From positions 124,001 to 188,000 of the forward strand of contig JAJDAN010000066.1 in the NCBI GenBank assembly GCA_029261855.1: a stretch of DNA of 64,000 bases, written 5' to 3'. The notes beneath the pieces are model-generated. The model was not told the origin of the DNA. It worked only from the letters and a program-made list of their open reading frames with translations, and did no database searches. The DNA comes from Deltaproteobacteria bacterium (GTDB taxonomy: Bacteria; Myxococcota_A; UBA9160; UBA4427). Every line of letters starts with the position of its first letter. Positions within the stretch are counted from its first letter, which is position 1. Made by a program: the position numbers and the translations under genes. This document shows, in pieces, positions 23,433 through 31,635 of this stretch.

Positions 23433-23911
23433 GTGTAGTGCTCTGCGCCGTCGAGGAGTGGTGCGTCCTGATCGAATCGCACCCAGGTGCAGCCTCGATC
23501 ACGGGCTGCCCTGAACACGTCGAGCATGCCCTGACTGGCCTCAGGCGGGTCGCAGTCGACCCCCAGCGGGTCGACGTGCACTTGCCACCCGTACTCCCAG
23601 GAGAGGTATGCCAGCAGAGGGTGTCCACCGCCCCCGAACTGGTCAGCCTCGGCCTTGGTGACGTGCGCGGTCGAGACCACGAGCACGCGATCCTCGTGGC
23701 GATCCTCCACCCACCGAGTCCGCAACCGCGTCTCCCCCTGGCCGTCCTTGAGCGCCACCGGCGTGGAGCCTCCGACGACCGAGTTCGAGAAGCGCCGGAG
23801 CAGCGCCCCAAGCACGTCCGGGTGTTCGTTGCGTGGGTCGCTGAGATCGACCTCGATCAGCAACTTGCGCGTGCGGGTTGGCGGCGACGTGGTAGGTTCA
23901 GTCCTGGTCAT
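23426..23911 (-). CDS. Hypothetical protein (161 aa)
   Basis: ATG start. Alpha/beta: a first strand LLIEVDLSDPRNE, GVDCDPPEASQGMLDVFRAA, and terminal strand CTWVRFDQDAPLL. Overlaps the next gene by 7 bases. No recognised family. Confidence 0.55.
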   Translation of the reverse strand: MTRTEPTTSPPTRTRKLLIEVDLSDPRNEHPDVLGALLRRFSNSVVGGSTPVALKDGQGETRLRTRWVEDRHEDRVLVVSTAHVTKAEADQFGGGGHPLLAYLSWEYGWQVHVDPLGVDCDPPEASQGMLDVFRAARDRGCTWVRFDQDAPLLDGAEHYTW

Positions 23912-23944
23912 ACTTCAACTCCTAAATTAGCGGTTGTGTGATCT

Positions 23945-23966
23945 GGCCCCGGGTGACGCCGGGGCC
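23945..23966. terminator. GC hairpin with T-rich tail
   Basis: GGCCCCGG (23945-23952) pairs with CCGGGGCC (23959-23966) around GTGACG; TCTTCTT follows on the plus strand. It lies between two minus genes, so it could terminate leftward transcription from the Ala-rich gene only weakly, or stop rightward antisense transcription. Confidence 0.45.
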
Positions 23967-23997
23967 TCTTCTTGTACTACACCGAGCGCTGCGCGAA

Positions 23998-24033
23998 GCA
24001 GTGCGGCTCGTGTCGCCTCTTGCGGTAGAGGCG
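23998..24033 (-). pseudogene. Duplicated fragment of the 24687-24944 gene
   Basis: 36 bases here match 24720-24755 with one mismatch. In the minus frame they read RLYRKRRHEPHC, as in the C-terminal part of the 85-aa zinc protein (RLYRERRHEPHC). The frame closes at a TAG at 23977-23979. There is no start, so this is a leftover of a partial duplication beyond the Ala-rich gene. Confidence 0.5.
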
Positions 24034-24049
24034 GTCCTTTGAGGCTGGC

Positions 24050-24686
<637 letters not shown>

Positions 24687-24697
<11 letters not shown>

Positions 24698-24944
24698 TGG
24701 GTGCGCCTTCGCGACCTGGGCAGTGCGGCTCGTGTCGCCTCTCGCGGTAGAGGCGCTCCTCCCAGTCGGAGATCGAGTCAGGGCAGCCACACCCGTAGTG
24801 GTCGGGTGGGCAGTCGAAGCAGCGACTGGCGTGAGGTGGCGGGCGACGCTTGGCGGGCGTGTTGACCGTGGCCGCGCCCCGCCGCATGAACCGACGGCAG
24901 CAGAGGCACTTCAGGCGGGAGTCGCGCTTGACGTAGGTCTTCAT
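24687..24944 (-). CDS. Zinc-cluster protein (85 aa)
   Basis: ATG start. CLCCRRFMRRG, then CFDCPPDHYGCGCP and a late HC, give at least six metal ligands. A very basic N-terminus (KTYVKRDSRLK). A 36-base part of its 3' end is duplicated at 23998. Confidence 0.6.
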
Positions 24945-25387
24945 GCTTGCCTCTGACCCCGGCCCCGGAGCCGCTTGCTGCGAGCCGCCCGCGCCGTGCG
25001 CTTCGCGGTTTCCACGGCCTGCATGGAGACCGTTTTGCAGTCGTCGGAGCTTCCCCAGGTGGGCGGATCATGCGTCTCGTTGACAAACAGTTTGATCCCC
25101 ACCCGCCGCCGCCTGGCACGATCCTGGCCACGCCAGAACACCTGGCCCACGACGCCATTCAGGCGGACCCAGGTACCGAGTCGCGCAATCCCGTCAGGGA
25201 ACGCCGGGCGCCCCTCCTCGATCAGGTCGGCCCGTGCACCAGACTCCTGCACCACCTCCTCCACAACCCCCATGGCCAGGCTGGTCGAGTCGCCGTCAAG
25301 GAGGCGCAGGAGCAGGGCGTGAGCCAACTTGGGGTCGTCGTCAGACAAGCCGGCGAGGGCGTCAAGGATCTCGGTCGTGGTGATCAC
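24941..25387 (-). CDS. SH3-like VFW-domain protein (148 aa)
   Basis: GTG start coupled to the 361-aa gene. Helical N-terminal half (LTHALLLRLLDGDSTSLAM-like), then LGTWVRLNGVVGQVFWRGQD followed by RVGIKLFVNE and PPTWGSSDDCKTVS. The same order occurs in the C-terminus of the adjacent 361-aa protein, so the domain was duplicated. The G-x-V-F-W...R-V-G-x-K pattern suggests a KOW/SH3-like barrel. Basic C-terminal tail. Confidence 0.6.
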   Translation of the reverse strand: MITTTEILDALAGLSDDDPKLAHALLLRLLDGDSTSLAMGVVEEVVQESGARADLIEEGRPAFPDGIARLGTWVRLNGVVGQVFWRGQDRARRRRVGIKLFVNETHDPPTWGSSDDCKTVSMQAVETAKRTARAARSKRLRGRGQRQA

Positions 25388-26469
25388 GCCGTCACCCCAG
25401 CCTTCTTCGCCCCACGCCGGCGCGTCTTCTCGGCCTTGATCTCGTCCTCCGACACCGCCTCGCAGTCGGCGGCCAGCCCCCAGGTCGGCTCCTCGTCGCG
25501 CGAGGTCATGGCGAACTTGAGGCCCACGCGAGCCCGACCGGTCCGCTTGTCGGGGCCGACCCAGAACACCCGTCCGATCGTGTCTCCCAACCGCGCCCAG
25601 TCGCCGCGGCTAGGGCCGGCAGCCCCGAACACGTCTCTGATCACCGGAGCGTCAGCCCGCACGGCGAGGTCCTTCTTGTTGACCACGGCCTCCACCTGCA
25701 ACACACCCTGGTCCACACCGTGGTGGCGCTCCCAGACGTCCATGGGGATCGGGTCGCAGTTGGTGGACGTGGTGAAGAACGTGGCGCCGTCCTCGCAGCG
25801 CAGGCCGTAGGCGGTGCTGCCCGCCTCGGCCCTGACCCAGAACACGACCCCCACGGTGCCCACCGGCACCCGCTCAGCCGCCCGTGGAGCTGGCAGACCA
25901 CCCTTGGCGGTCTTGAACTTGGCACGAGCCCTGGAGTTGGAGTAGCAGAGTCTCGCGCCCTTGCCGATCCCTTCGAGCGCGGCCTGGTAGCGGTTGAGCG
26001 CGTCGGCAGCGAGGCGGTGCGCGTCGTGCAGGGGTTCGGTGAGGGGGTCGTAGATCTTGTTGGCGGCCCTATCGGCCAACTTCCACTTGGCCTCGTCAGG
26101 GCGGAAGTAGGTGAAGTCCCGCCGGTCACGGTCCCCCTCGCGGACCTGGTGGCTGCAGGGGTACTCGGTGTCGAAGTGCCGGACCCAGCCTGACTCCTTG
26201 CACTGGCTGCAGATCCAGTCCGCAGCGGACCCGTAGAGCTTCCGGTAGAGGAGGGAGCGGTAGTGCTCGCGCTTCTTGTCCATACGCCTGACCGCAGCTC
26301 GCGCGGTCTCGACGGCGGCCTGCGCGGACTCGTAGTCCGCGATCCACTGGTCGCGGAGGTTGATCCCCAGGCGGGTGCTCAGCGTCTGGACCCGCGCCAC
26401 GGTGTCGCGGTTCTTGGGATCGCGGGCGAGGTCATGGAGGGCCTGTTGCAGGCGCTGCTCGGTGCTCAC
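25384..26469 (-). CDS. Protein with two SH3-like VFW domains (361 aa)
   Basis: GTG start. Residues 1-95 are helical (coiled-coil-like VETARAAVRRMDKKREHYRS), followed by CSQCKESG...CSH (zinc site, about 98-117). Two barrel-like copies follow: VGTVGVVFWVRAEAGSTAYG near 215 and LGDTIGRVFWVGPDKRTGRA near 300, the latter continuing ARVGLKF and EEPTWGLAADCEAVS like the neighbour. Tandem domains suggest binding to a repetitive partner. No enzymatic residues. Confidence 0.65.
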   Translation of the reverse strand: MSTEQRLQQALHDLARDPKNRDTVARVQTLSTRLGINLRDQWIADYESAQAAVETARAAVRRMDKKREHYRSLLYRKLYGSAADWICSQCKESGWVRHFDTEYPCSHQVREGDRDRRDFTYFRPDEAKWKLADRAANKIYDPLTEPLHDAHRLAADALNRYQAALEGIGKGARLCYSNSRARAKFKTAKGGLPAPRAAERVPVGTVGVVFWVRAEAGSTAYGLRCEDGATFFTTSTNCDPIPMDVWERHHGVDQGVLQVEAVVNKKDLAVRADAPVIRDVFGAAGPSRGDWARLGDTIGRVFWVGPDKRTGRARVGLKFAMTSRDEEPTWGLAADCEAVSEDEIKAEKTRRRGAKKAGVTA

Positions 26470-26675
26470 TGGTCCACCTCACCCAATCCCTCAACAACCG
26501 CGACGCAGTCCCTGGGCTTGAGATAGAGCAGTCCACGGGTGGGACTCTGGACCTTCACCGTCTTGGGTCGGCTGTTTTGGATCCCGACGACCCGCACGCG
26601 ACCGACTCTTGTCTCTAGGCAGGTCAGGTAGGCGCCGCGCTGCCTCACCGCGGCCTCGATCTGCTTGATTGTCAC
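26466..26675 (-). CDS. Small beta-barrel-like protein (69 aa)
   Basis: GTG start overlapping the preceding TAG as TAGTG. VGRVRVVGIQNSRPKTVKVQ then GLLYLKPRDCVAVV gives five short strands, similar in style to the neighbouring SH3-like domains. Function unknown. Confidence 0.5.
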   Translation of the reverse strand: MTIKQIEAAVRQRGAYLTCLETRVGRVRVVGIQNSRPKTVKVQSPTRGLLYLKPRDCVAVVEGLGEVDQ

Positions 26676-26749
26676 TACTTCACCTCGTTCATGAGGTGCG
26701 TGAGAGGTGTTACCGGGACTCGCTTGTCGTGGCTGCGCGGGGCAGGCAT
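26675..26749 (-). CDS. 24-residue leader-like ORF
   Basis: ATG preceded by AAGGAGG at ideal spacing; reads MPAPRSHDKRVPVTPLTHLM and ends NEVK. It is the first ORF after a strong promoter and is coupled to the next gene by TAGTG. It may be a real micro-protein or a translated leader that controls the operon. Confidence 0.5.
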   Translation of the reverse strand: MPAPRSHDKRVPVTPLTHLMNEVK

Positions 26750-26775
26750 GCGGGCCTCCTTGTGGTCTGGGTATC

Positions 26776-26803
26776 AGTATAGTAGCGCCGTGCTACTACG
26801 CAA
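26776..26803 (-). promoter_or_regulatory. Promoter with embedded operator for the 26749-leftward operon
   Basis: On the minus strand TTGCGT (26803-26798) and TATACT (26781-26776) are 16 bases apart. A 7-bp inverted repeat TAGTAGC (26780-26786) and GCTACTA (26792-26798) spans precisely the spacer, the expected position for a repressor operator. The start of transcription would fall about 20 bases before the strong ribosome binding site. Confidence 0.65.
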
Positions 26804-26811
26804 CCCTCTCT

Positions 26812-27006
26812 TTAAGTTCGTCGTGTTAAGGGGTTTACCGAGCGCCTCTTGGGCCGAATCTCGTGGCAGACCTCGCCGTTCGCGCGAGCCGCGCGGGTGC
26901 AGGCGTCACAGAGGGCGACCAGCGCTCCTCCGTCGCTTGCGCTGAGCTGCTGGGTGGTGCGCGCCTTGCGCTCGGGGTGGTTGGTGCAGGGGGTCCTACT
27001 GGCCAC
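26812..27006 (-). CDS. Zinc-finger protein (64 aa)
   Basis: GTG start overlapping the integrase end by 11 bases. CTNHPERKARTTQQLSASDG and later CDACTRA form a C-x2-H...C-x2-C site typical of small phage zinc proteins. Ends with a basic tail (RPKRRSVNPLTRRT). It probably shares the integrase mRNA. Confidence 0.55.
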   Translation of the reverse strand: MASRTPCTNHPERKARTTQQLSASDGGALVALCDACTRAARANGEVCHEIRPKRRSVNPLTRRT

Positions 27007-28018
27007 CGGGTGGCTCCTGACCGTCCTCTAGTCGCCGGTGAGTCTGCCTGGCCAGCTTGGCAGCCAAGTCCCCGGCCACGTCTCGCCGCGCGTCGTCGTA
27101 GATCATGACGGTCTTGGGGTCGCGGTGGCGCGAGAACTTCATGGTGTCGGCCACGTTGCCGTCCGACAGCTCTAGTGCCTCGGTGATCGCGGCGTGGCGC
27201 AGGCCGTGGGGCCAGACCTTCAGGCCGGCGTCCTGGCCCAGGCGCCGGACGATCTTGTAGAGCCCGCTTCCGGTGAGTCGCTCGAGCCCCGCGGCCTGGG
27301 CGCCAGGGTCGAGGCGCAGGAACAAGGGCCCCTCGCGCACGCCGCGGATCATGAGCCACTCGGTGATCGAGTCCCCCACCTCCGACGGCAATGTGACCCA
27401 CTCACGCTCGTGACGCGACTTCCCCAGGATCGAGAGGCGACCGCCGGTGAGGTCCACATGGTCGAGGTCGAGGGCCACCACTTCCTCTCGCCGCAGCGCG
27501 AGGTGGTAGAGCAGGCCCAGCATGGCGCAGTTTCGAGGGCCGCGGCCTGAGGGGTCGCGCTGGGCCTCGTAGAACAGCGCGTCGACCCCAGCTCGACCAG
27601 GCCCCGTGGTCTCCCTGTAGGGGTTGGAGGGGACGCTGCGGAGGTTGAGGAGCCACGTCACGACGCCGGTGTCGTGCGCTGCCTTCACCACCGAGCGCAA
27701 GGCGGCCAGTCGCCGGTTCACGGTGGCTGCGGCGTACTGGTCCATGAGCCAGGCCTTGTACTGGCCCGCCAGCCGGCGGGCGTCAGTCCCGCTCCCCGAC
27801 AGCAGCAGTCCCACCGCGGCGCTGGGGTCAGCCAGCTCGAGGTGGTGCGCTCCGTTGAGCCAGCGAGTGAACACGCGCAGGTCCTTGCGGTAACTGCGGA
27901 TCGTCGTCGGCTTCTTGCCCTCCATGAGCGCCGCGATCACGTCCTGGGGCGTGGGGGCGCCGACCAACTTCCTGATCGCTGGGACCTCGTCGTCTGGGAC
28001 GGCGGGGAGATCGCTCAC
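26996..28018 (-). CDS. Tyrosine recombinase / integrase
   Basis: 340 aa, GTG start. An N-terminal SAM-like core-binding domain (about 30-120: TIRSYRKDLRVFTRWLNGAH, AAATVNRRLAALRSVVKAAH) precedes a C-terminal catalytic domain. Catalytic residues are visible in order: Arg176 in LALRREEVVALDLDHVDL, Lys200 in GKSRHE, H271-x2-R274 in WPHGLRHAAITEAL, His298 in FSRHRDP and Tyr307 in VMIYDD. The enzyme should cut and rejoin DNA at a specific site, for integration, resolution of genome dimers, or cassette inversion. No attachment site could be recognised nearby. It is embedded in an operon rather than standing at an element edge. Confidence 0.88.
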   Translation of the reverse strand: MSDLPAVPDDEVPAIRKLVGAPTPQDVIAALMEGKKPTTIRSYRKDLRVFTRWLNGAHHLELADPSAAVGLLLSGSGTDARRLAGQYKAWLMDQYAAATVNRRLAALRSVVKAAHDTGVVTWLLNLRSVPSNPYRETTGPGRAGVDALFYEAQRDPSGRGPRNCAMLGLLYHLALRREEVVALDLDHVDLTGGRLSILGKSRHEREWVTLPSEVGDSITEWLMIRGVREGPLFLRLDPGAQAAGLERLTGSGLYKIVRRLGQDAGLKVWPHGLRHAAITEALELSDGNVADTMKFSRHRDPKTVMIYDDARRDVAGDLAAKLARQTHRRLEDGQEPPGGQ

Positions 28019-28689
28019 CAGGGCCCGCCGCGCTCAACAGCCTTCCGGGCTCGAGGCCCGTGGAAGGCCTTGGCCACCTTGCCGGCCTTGGTGCGACACG
28101 AGGCGAAGCGCTTGACTGCACACGAGGGACAAGCGTAGTTCAGTGGGTGGCGGGGGTCCGTGACCTTGGACCTGCGCTTGGGGGGCGCCGGCGTCGGTCC
28201 GAACTTGCAGCCTGGGCAGACCTTCCCGGTGGTCACGCCGCCTGGCGCGTAGTCGTAGGCCCTAGCGCACCCCTGGCAGCAGAGGCACGTCGCACAGACC
28301 GGGCCCTTGAAGGTGGCCTCGTTGCAGTCGGCGGCGCAGTCGGTGTGGGTGTGCTCCGTGACCAAGACCCAACCGTCGGGGCGGATCTGCCCTGTGCTTG
28401 GATCGTAGGCCTTGTCAGCCAAGATCTGCCAGGCCAACCCCTGCAGCGTAGATTTGAGCGAAGCGTGGTGAGTGGCACCGCCCACCGTCAACGCCCCTTC
28501 GTCGCGACCCAGGGTCTCGTCGAACACGAGCCAGGAAGCCCACCCCCAGCCTATGAGGTGGTCGCCGCCGGTTGGGTCGCGCGTGAAGGTGTAGCGCTCG
28601 TCCTTGCTCTTGTAGTGTCCGACGTCGACCTTGCGCAGTGGGCGTAGGTTGGTGCGAACGAACTCGGCTGCGCGAGCGGTCGGGTTCAC
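28015..28689 (-). CDS. Multi-zinc-finger protein (224 aa)
   Basis: GTG start in a GTGA overlap. The N-terminal 80 residues are alpha/beta (VGHYKSKDERYTFTRDPTGG, GWGWASWLVFDETLG). The C-terminal half is Cys-rich: CAADCNEATF, CATCLCCQGCARAY, CPGCKFG and CPSCAVKRFASC. At least two zinc ribbons are likely. Upstream partner of the integrase in the same operon. Confidence 0.6.
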   Translation of the reverse strand: MNPTARAAEFVRTNLRPLRKVDVGHYKSKDERYTFTRDPTGGDHLIGWGWASWLVFDETLGRDEGALTVGGATHHASLKSTLQGLAWQILADKAYDPSTGQIRPDGWVLVTEHTHTDCAADCNEATFKGPVCATCLCCQGCARAYDYAPGGVTTGKVCPGCKFGPTPAPPKRRSKVTDPRHPLNYACPSCAVKRFASCRTKAGKVAKAFHGPRARKAVERGGPW

Positions 28690-29183
28690 GGCCCCTCGTA
28701 GTGGGCGCGGTGGGCACTGCAGTAGGTCACGCCTGGGAGTTGCAGGTTGCCGCACAGGGCCCAGAAGCAGGCGTCCTTGGGGGCGACCTGGTCCTCGCGC
28801 GCCGTGCAGACGTCGAAGCGGCGACCACTCACCAGCGCCGGATCTGGGAACGACACCGCGAACATGTACTCGTCGGGGCCAGACCGGGCCACCACAAACC
28901 CCTCAGCCCCCTTGGGAACCTCAAGGCCCTCGCTGGTCTTCACGGGGACCTGGAACAGCACGGTGGAGTTGAGGACTAGGCCGGGGGGCGTGGTGTCGAC
29001 GACGTGGGTGTCGTCGCGCGGCGTCCCGCAAATGAACTCGACGCCGGCGCGTATGTGGTCCGCCTTCTCCTGCTCGGACAGTTCCTTCCAAGGGCGCCGA
29101 TCGTGCTTGATCTTGTAGAGCTGGTCCCCAATGCGGAGGCCAGGCTCACCGTCGACCTCTGCTGGTTCTGCGTGTTCACCCAC
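28686..29183 (-). CDS. Hypothetical protein (165 aa)
   Basis: GTG start. Mixed alpha/beta; WKELSEQEKADHIRAGVEFI helix, beta strands PGLVLNSTVLFQVPVKTSEG and EGFVVARSGPDEYMFAVSFP, and a C-terminal C...C...H pattern (CFWALCGNLQLPGVTYCSAH) that can bind zinc. Unknown function. Confidence 0.55.
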   Translation of the reverse strand: MGEHAEPAEVDGEPGLRIGDQLYKIKHDRRPWKELSEQEKADHIRAGVEFICGTPRDDTHVVDTTPPGLVLNSTVLFQVPVKTSEGLEVPKGAEGFVVARSGPDEYMFAVSFPDPALVSGRRFDVCTAREDQVAPKDACFWALCGNLQLPGVTYCSAHRAHYEGP

Positions 29184-29409
29184 CGGTCAACCCCCTTAGC
29201 AGCAGGCCGTCGAGCAGTGCCTGCGTGTAGTAGCCCATGCGAGGGCGGAACCCGCCGTCTTCGAGCTTGATCTTGAAGTCTTCGAGCGTCTGGATCACCA
29301 CCGGGCGCCCGCCAACGAAGACGTCCAGGCCCACCTGCCACCGTCGAACTGGCCGCGGCGCCCAGGCCACGATCGACGCCGCGGCTGCCTTGAGGTCGTC
29401 GAAGGTCAC
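29176..29409 (-). CDS. Hypothetical protein (77 aa)
   Basis: GTG start in a GTGA overlap with the STAS-like gene. Helix then strands (WQVGLDVFVGGRPVVIQTLE, DFKIKLEDGGF). No motif recognised. Confidence 0.5.
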   Translation of the reverse strand: MTFDDLKAAAASIVAWAPRPVRRWQVGLDVFVGGRPVVIQTLEDFKIKLEDGGFRPRMGYYTQALLDGLLLRGLTGG

Positions 29410-29723
29410 GGCGTCTCTTCGCCGGCGGCCTGCTTCATGACCAGTTCGATCCAGTCCACGCGCTCAGGGATCTCGGGGGAGTAGAACGTGATCCGGCCCA
29501 GGACCGAGGGCCCGAGGCGGCGCACCAACCCACCGAACGCCTCCTCGGCGAACGACGGCGGCAGTCCCATGAGGCCGGCTAGGTTGACCACCAGGCCGTC
29601 CTTGGCCGCGGCGAGCCTGGGGATCAGGTGATCCTCACGCAGTTCCTCGCCGGAGTGGTCGCCGTGCGCTCGCAGGCGACCGCCTGGGTACTTGGTGAAC
29701 TCTCGGGCTAGGACAAATTCCAT
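29406..29723 (-). CDS. STAS-like DUF4325 protein (105 aa)
   Basis: ATG with AGGAGA upstream. The sequence KYPGGRLRAHGDHSGEELRE, then GLVVNLAGLMGLPPSFAEEA, and FGGLVRRLG fits the STAS-like DUF4325 family (P-G-x-R...S-G-E-x-x-R...V-D-hydrophobic-x-G...E-A-F-G-x-L). Such proteins resemble anti-anti-sigma factors and are often found near histidine-kinase-like ATPases; none is visible here. It is the gene nearest the leader-distal end of the CRISPR array. Confidence 0.65.
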   Translation of the reverse strand: MEFVLAREFTKYPGGRLRAHGDHSGEELREDHLIPRLAAAKDGLVVNLAGLMGLPPSFAEEAFGGLVRRLGPSVLGRITFYSPEIPERVDWIELVMKQAAGEETP

Positions 29724-29800
29724 GGGGTCTCCTGGGCATGCGAGGTCTCCACGGGCCGCGCGTTCGGTCCCTCGCGCTGGGTTCGAGGGCACGGTACCCG

Positions 29801-29917
29801 CTGCAGGTAGGTCACGACAATTGTTATTATCGTGACCTACCGGGAAAAGCCATAAGTCTAGTGTTTTCATAGACTTATGAGGATTCCTGTGATAACGTGG
29901 TAGTGACCTACCTGCAG
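29801..29917. repeat. Nested inverted repeats at the distal end of the CRISPR array
   Basis: CTGCAGGTAGGTCAC (29801-29815) and its exact complement GTGACCTACCTGCAG (29903-29917) flank 87 bases. A third copy of GTGACCTACC at 29832-29841 makes a 12-bp hairpin with 29806-29817. A separate perfect 10-bp hairpin (CATAAGTCTA/TAGACTTATG) lies at 29851-29879. The stretch is AT-rich against its surroundings. Possible roles: terminator of the array transcript, protein-binding site, or remnant of a mobile element. Confidence 0.6.
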
Positions 29918-29955
29918 CTTGTCTCGGGCGATCAAGGGGACACCCCCACGCTCGC

Positions 29956-31497
29956 GTCGAGGATCCCAAACCTCCTCGCAGGCATTCATGTGCAACCCCT
30001 CCTTCGTGTCGAGGAGCCTAAGCCTCCCCGCAGGCATTCCGTCGAGGATCTCCAGCCTCCTCACAGGCATAAGCGCCAGAGGGATTCGTCGAGGGGCACC
30101 GGCCCCCTCGCAGGCATTCACACACGCCCCTCGTGCACGCTTCGTGCGACGCGGAGGCTTCGTCGAGGATCCTCAGCCCCCCGCAGGCATTCATATTGCC
30201 CCCATGAACTGCACGACTGGTCGGTCGCGTCGAGGATCTCCAGCCCCCTCGCAGGCATTCAGCACTACACATTCGAGCCGTCGAGGAACCTCAGCCCCCT
30301 CGCAGGCATTCACACTCTGGACGGGTCGAGGATCCTCAGCCCCCTCGCAGGCATTCACACACCCAGGACCTCGCCCTAAGGACGTGGACTCTCCGGTCGA
30401 GGATCCTCAGCCCCCCCCGCAAGCATTCACACTGCTCAACAACTCCGGAGTGAGGCTGAGCTGCGGCGAGTCGAGGATCCTCAGCCTCCCCGCAGGCATT
30501 CACACAGGCAAGTAGCCGTCGGGGCTCATGGCCCAGGGGCGGTCGAGGATCCTCAGCCTCCCCGCAGGCATTCACACCGCGCTCTCGATCAGGCGGACGT
30601 TGGACTCCACCTCGTCGAGGATCCTCAGCCTCCCCGCAGGCCTCGTCGAGGATCCTCAGCCTCCCCGCAGGCATTCACACGCGGGGGCACCGCCCCCTGC
30701 AACCGCGTGCCTTGGGGTCGAGGAACCTCAGCCTCCCCGCAGGCATTCACACTCAGAACCGCTCGCCCTCAGCGCGGTCGCCGAGGCTGTCGAGGAACTT
30801 CAGCCTCCCCGCAGGCATTCACACGTGCAGGAGGCCGTGGCCAATTTCCGCCTGGATCCTCCGCCCCAGTCGAGGAACCTCAGCCCCCCTCGCAGGCATT
30901 CACACGAGGCCCGTCACCGATCACCCCTGGCTCCTCGTCCTACAGGTGTCGAGGAACCTCAGCCCCCTCGCAGGCATTCACACGGGAGGTACCCGATCCA
31001 GATCACGGGCCCGAGAACGTTTTGTCGAGGAGCCTCAGCCCCCTCGCAGGCATTCACACCTCAGAACCGCTCGCCGCCGAGGGTGTTGGGGTCCTCGTCG
31101 AGGAACCTCAGCCCCCTCGCAGGCATTCACACCTCGTCATGGCCGAGCGGCTGTCGTACTGCCTGTACGTCATGTCGAGGAACTTCAGCCCCCTCGCAGG
31201 CATTCACACATGCGGTCACGCCGGACCGCCTCGCCCCACAGCTCAGCGTGGTCGAGAAACCTCAGCCCCCTCGCAGGCATTCACACGTCTGCTCACTCAT
31301 GCTCGCCCCGCAGGTCGAGGAACCTCAGCCCCCTCGCAGGCATTCACACCGGCCAAACGGGAGGCGGGAGGTCCCCCTGTGCCTCGTCGAGGAACCTCAG
31401 CCCCCTCGCAGGCATTCACACTTGTAGTCGCCAACAGCAGGAACGGCCTGGTCCAGACGCAGTCGAGGAACCTCAGCCCCCTCGCAGGCATTCACAC
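29956..31497 (-). CRISPR. CRISPR array, 24 repeat units
   Basis: The 36-bp repeat reads on the plus strand GTCGAGGAACCTCAG at its start and GCAGGCATTCACAC at its end. Unit starts: 29956, 30008, 30041, 30088, 30162, 30229, 30280, 30325, 30396, 30470, 30542, 30614, 30645, 30717, 30789, 30869, 30948, 31024, 31097, 31174, 31251, 31314, 31386, 31462. The units nearest the Cas12 gene (31097 onward) are almost identical; those on the left are degenerate. The leader is therefore on the right and transcription is on the minus strand, like cas12. In that sense the repeat ends GAC and can form the stem CGAGG/CCTCG. Spacers are 35-44 bp near the leader, but some distal ones are 9-16 bp and two are missing (30041 and 30645 units). 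Confidence 0.97.
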
Positions 31498-31635
31498 TGC
31501 AGCGCTCACAACCCGCAACCAAACTTGCGGTTGTGCGTTTCAATTCGAGCGCTGCGTCTCGATCTCCGAATTGACAAACAACGACACGGGCTCCTGGTCG
31601 TAAACCCATGGCCATTCTGACGCGAGCCCTGCCAG
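31498..31635 (-). promoter_or_regulatory. CRISPR leader region with two stem-loops
   Basis: The 138 bases between the first repeat and the Cas12 stop hold an 11-bp hairpin with one bulge (arms 31507-31518 and 31525-31535) that abuts the array, and a 7-bp hairpin CAATTCG/CGAATTG (31541-31547 and 31567-31573). Position and orientation fit the leader. The structures could also belong to a small RNA, as type V-C uses a scoutRNA; no anti-repeat longer than a few bases was seen. Confidence 0.55.

Noticed and set aside
26996-28018. att core near the integrase
   Set aside because: No direct repeat or tRNA 3' end was found close to the gene, so integration-site claims are not supported.
29897-31620. 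Plus-strand frames of 160-302 codons through the CRISPR array (repeating PQPPRRHSH, LSPLAGIHT and similar)
   Set aside because: The periodic peptides are translations of the 36-bp repeats, not proteins.
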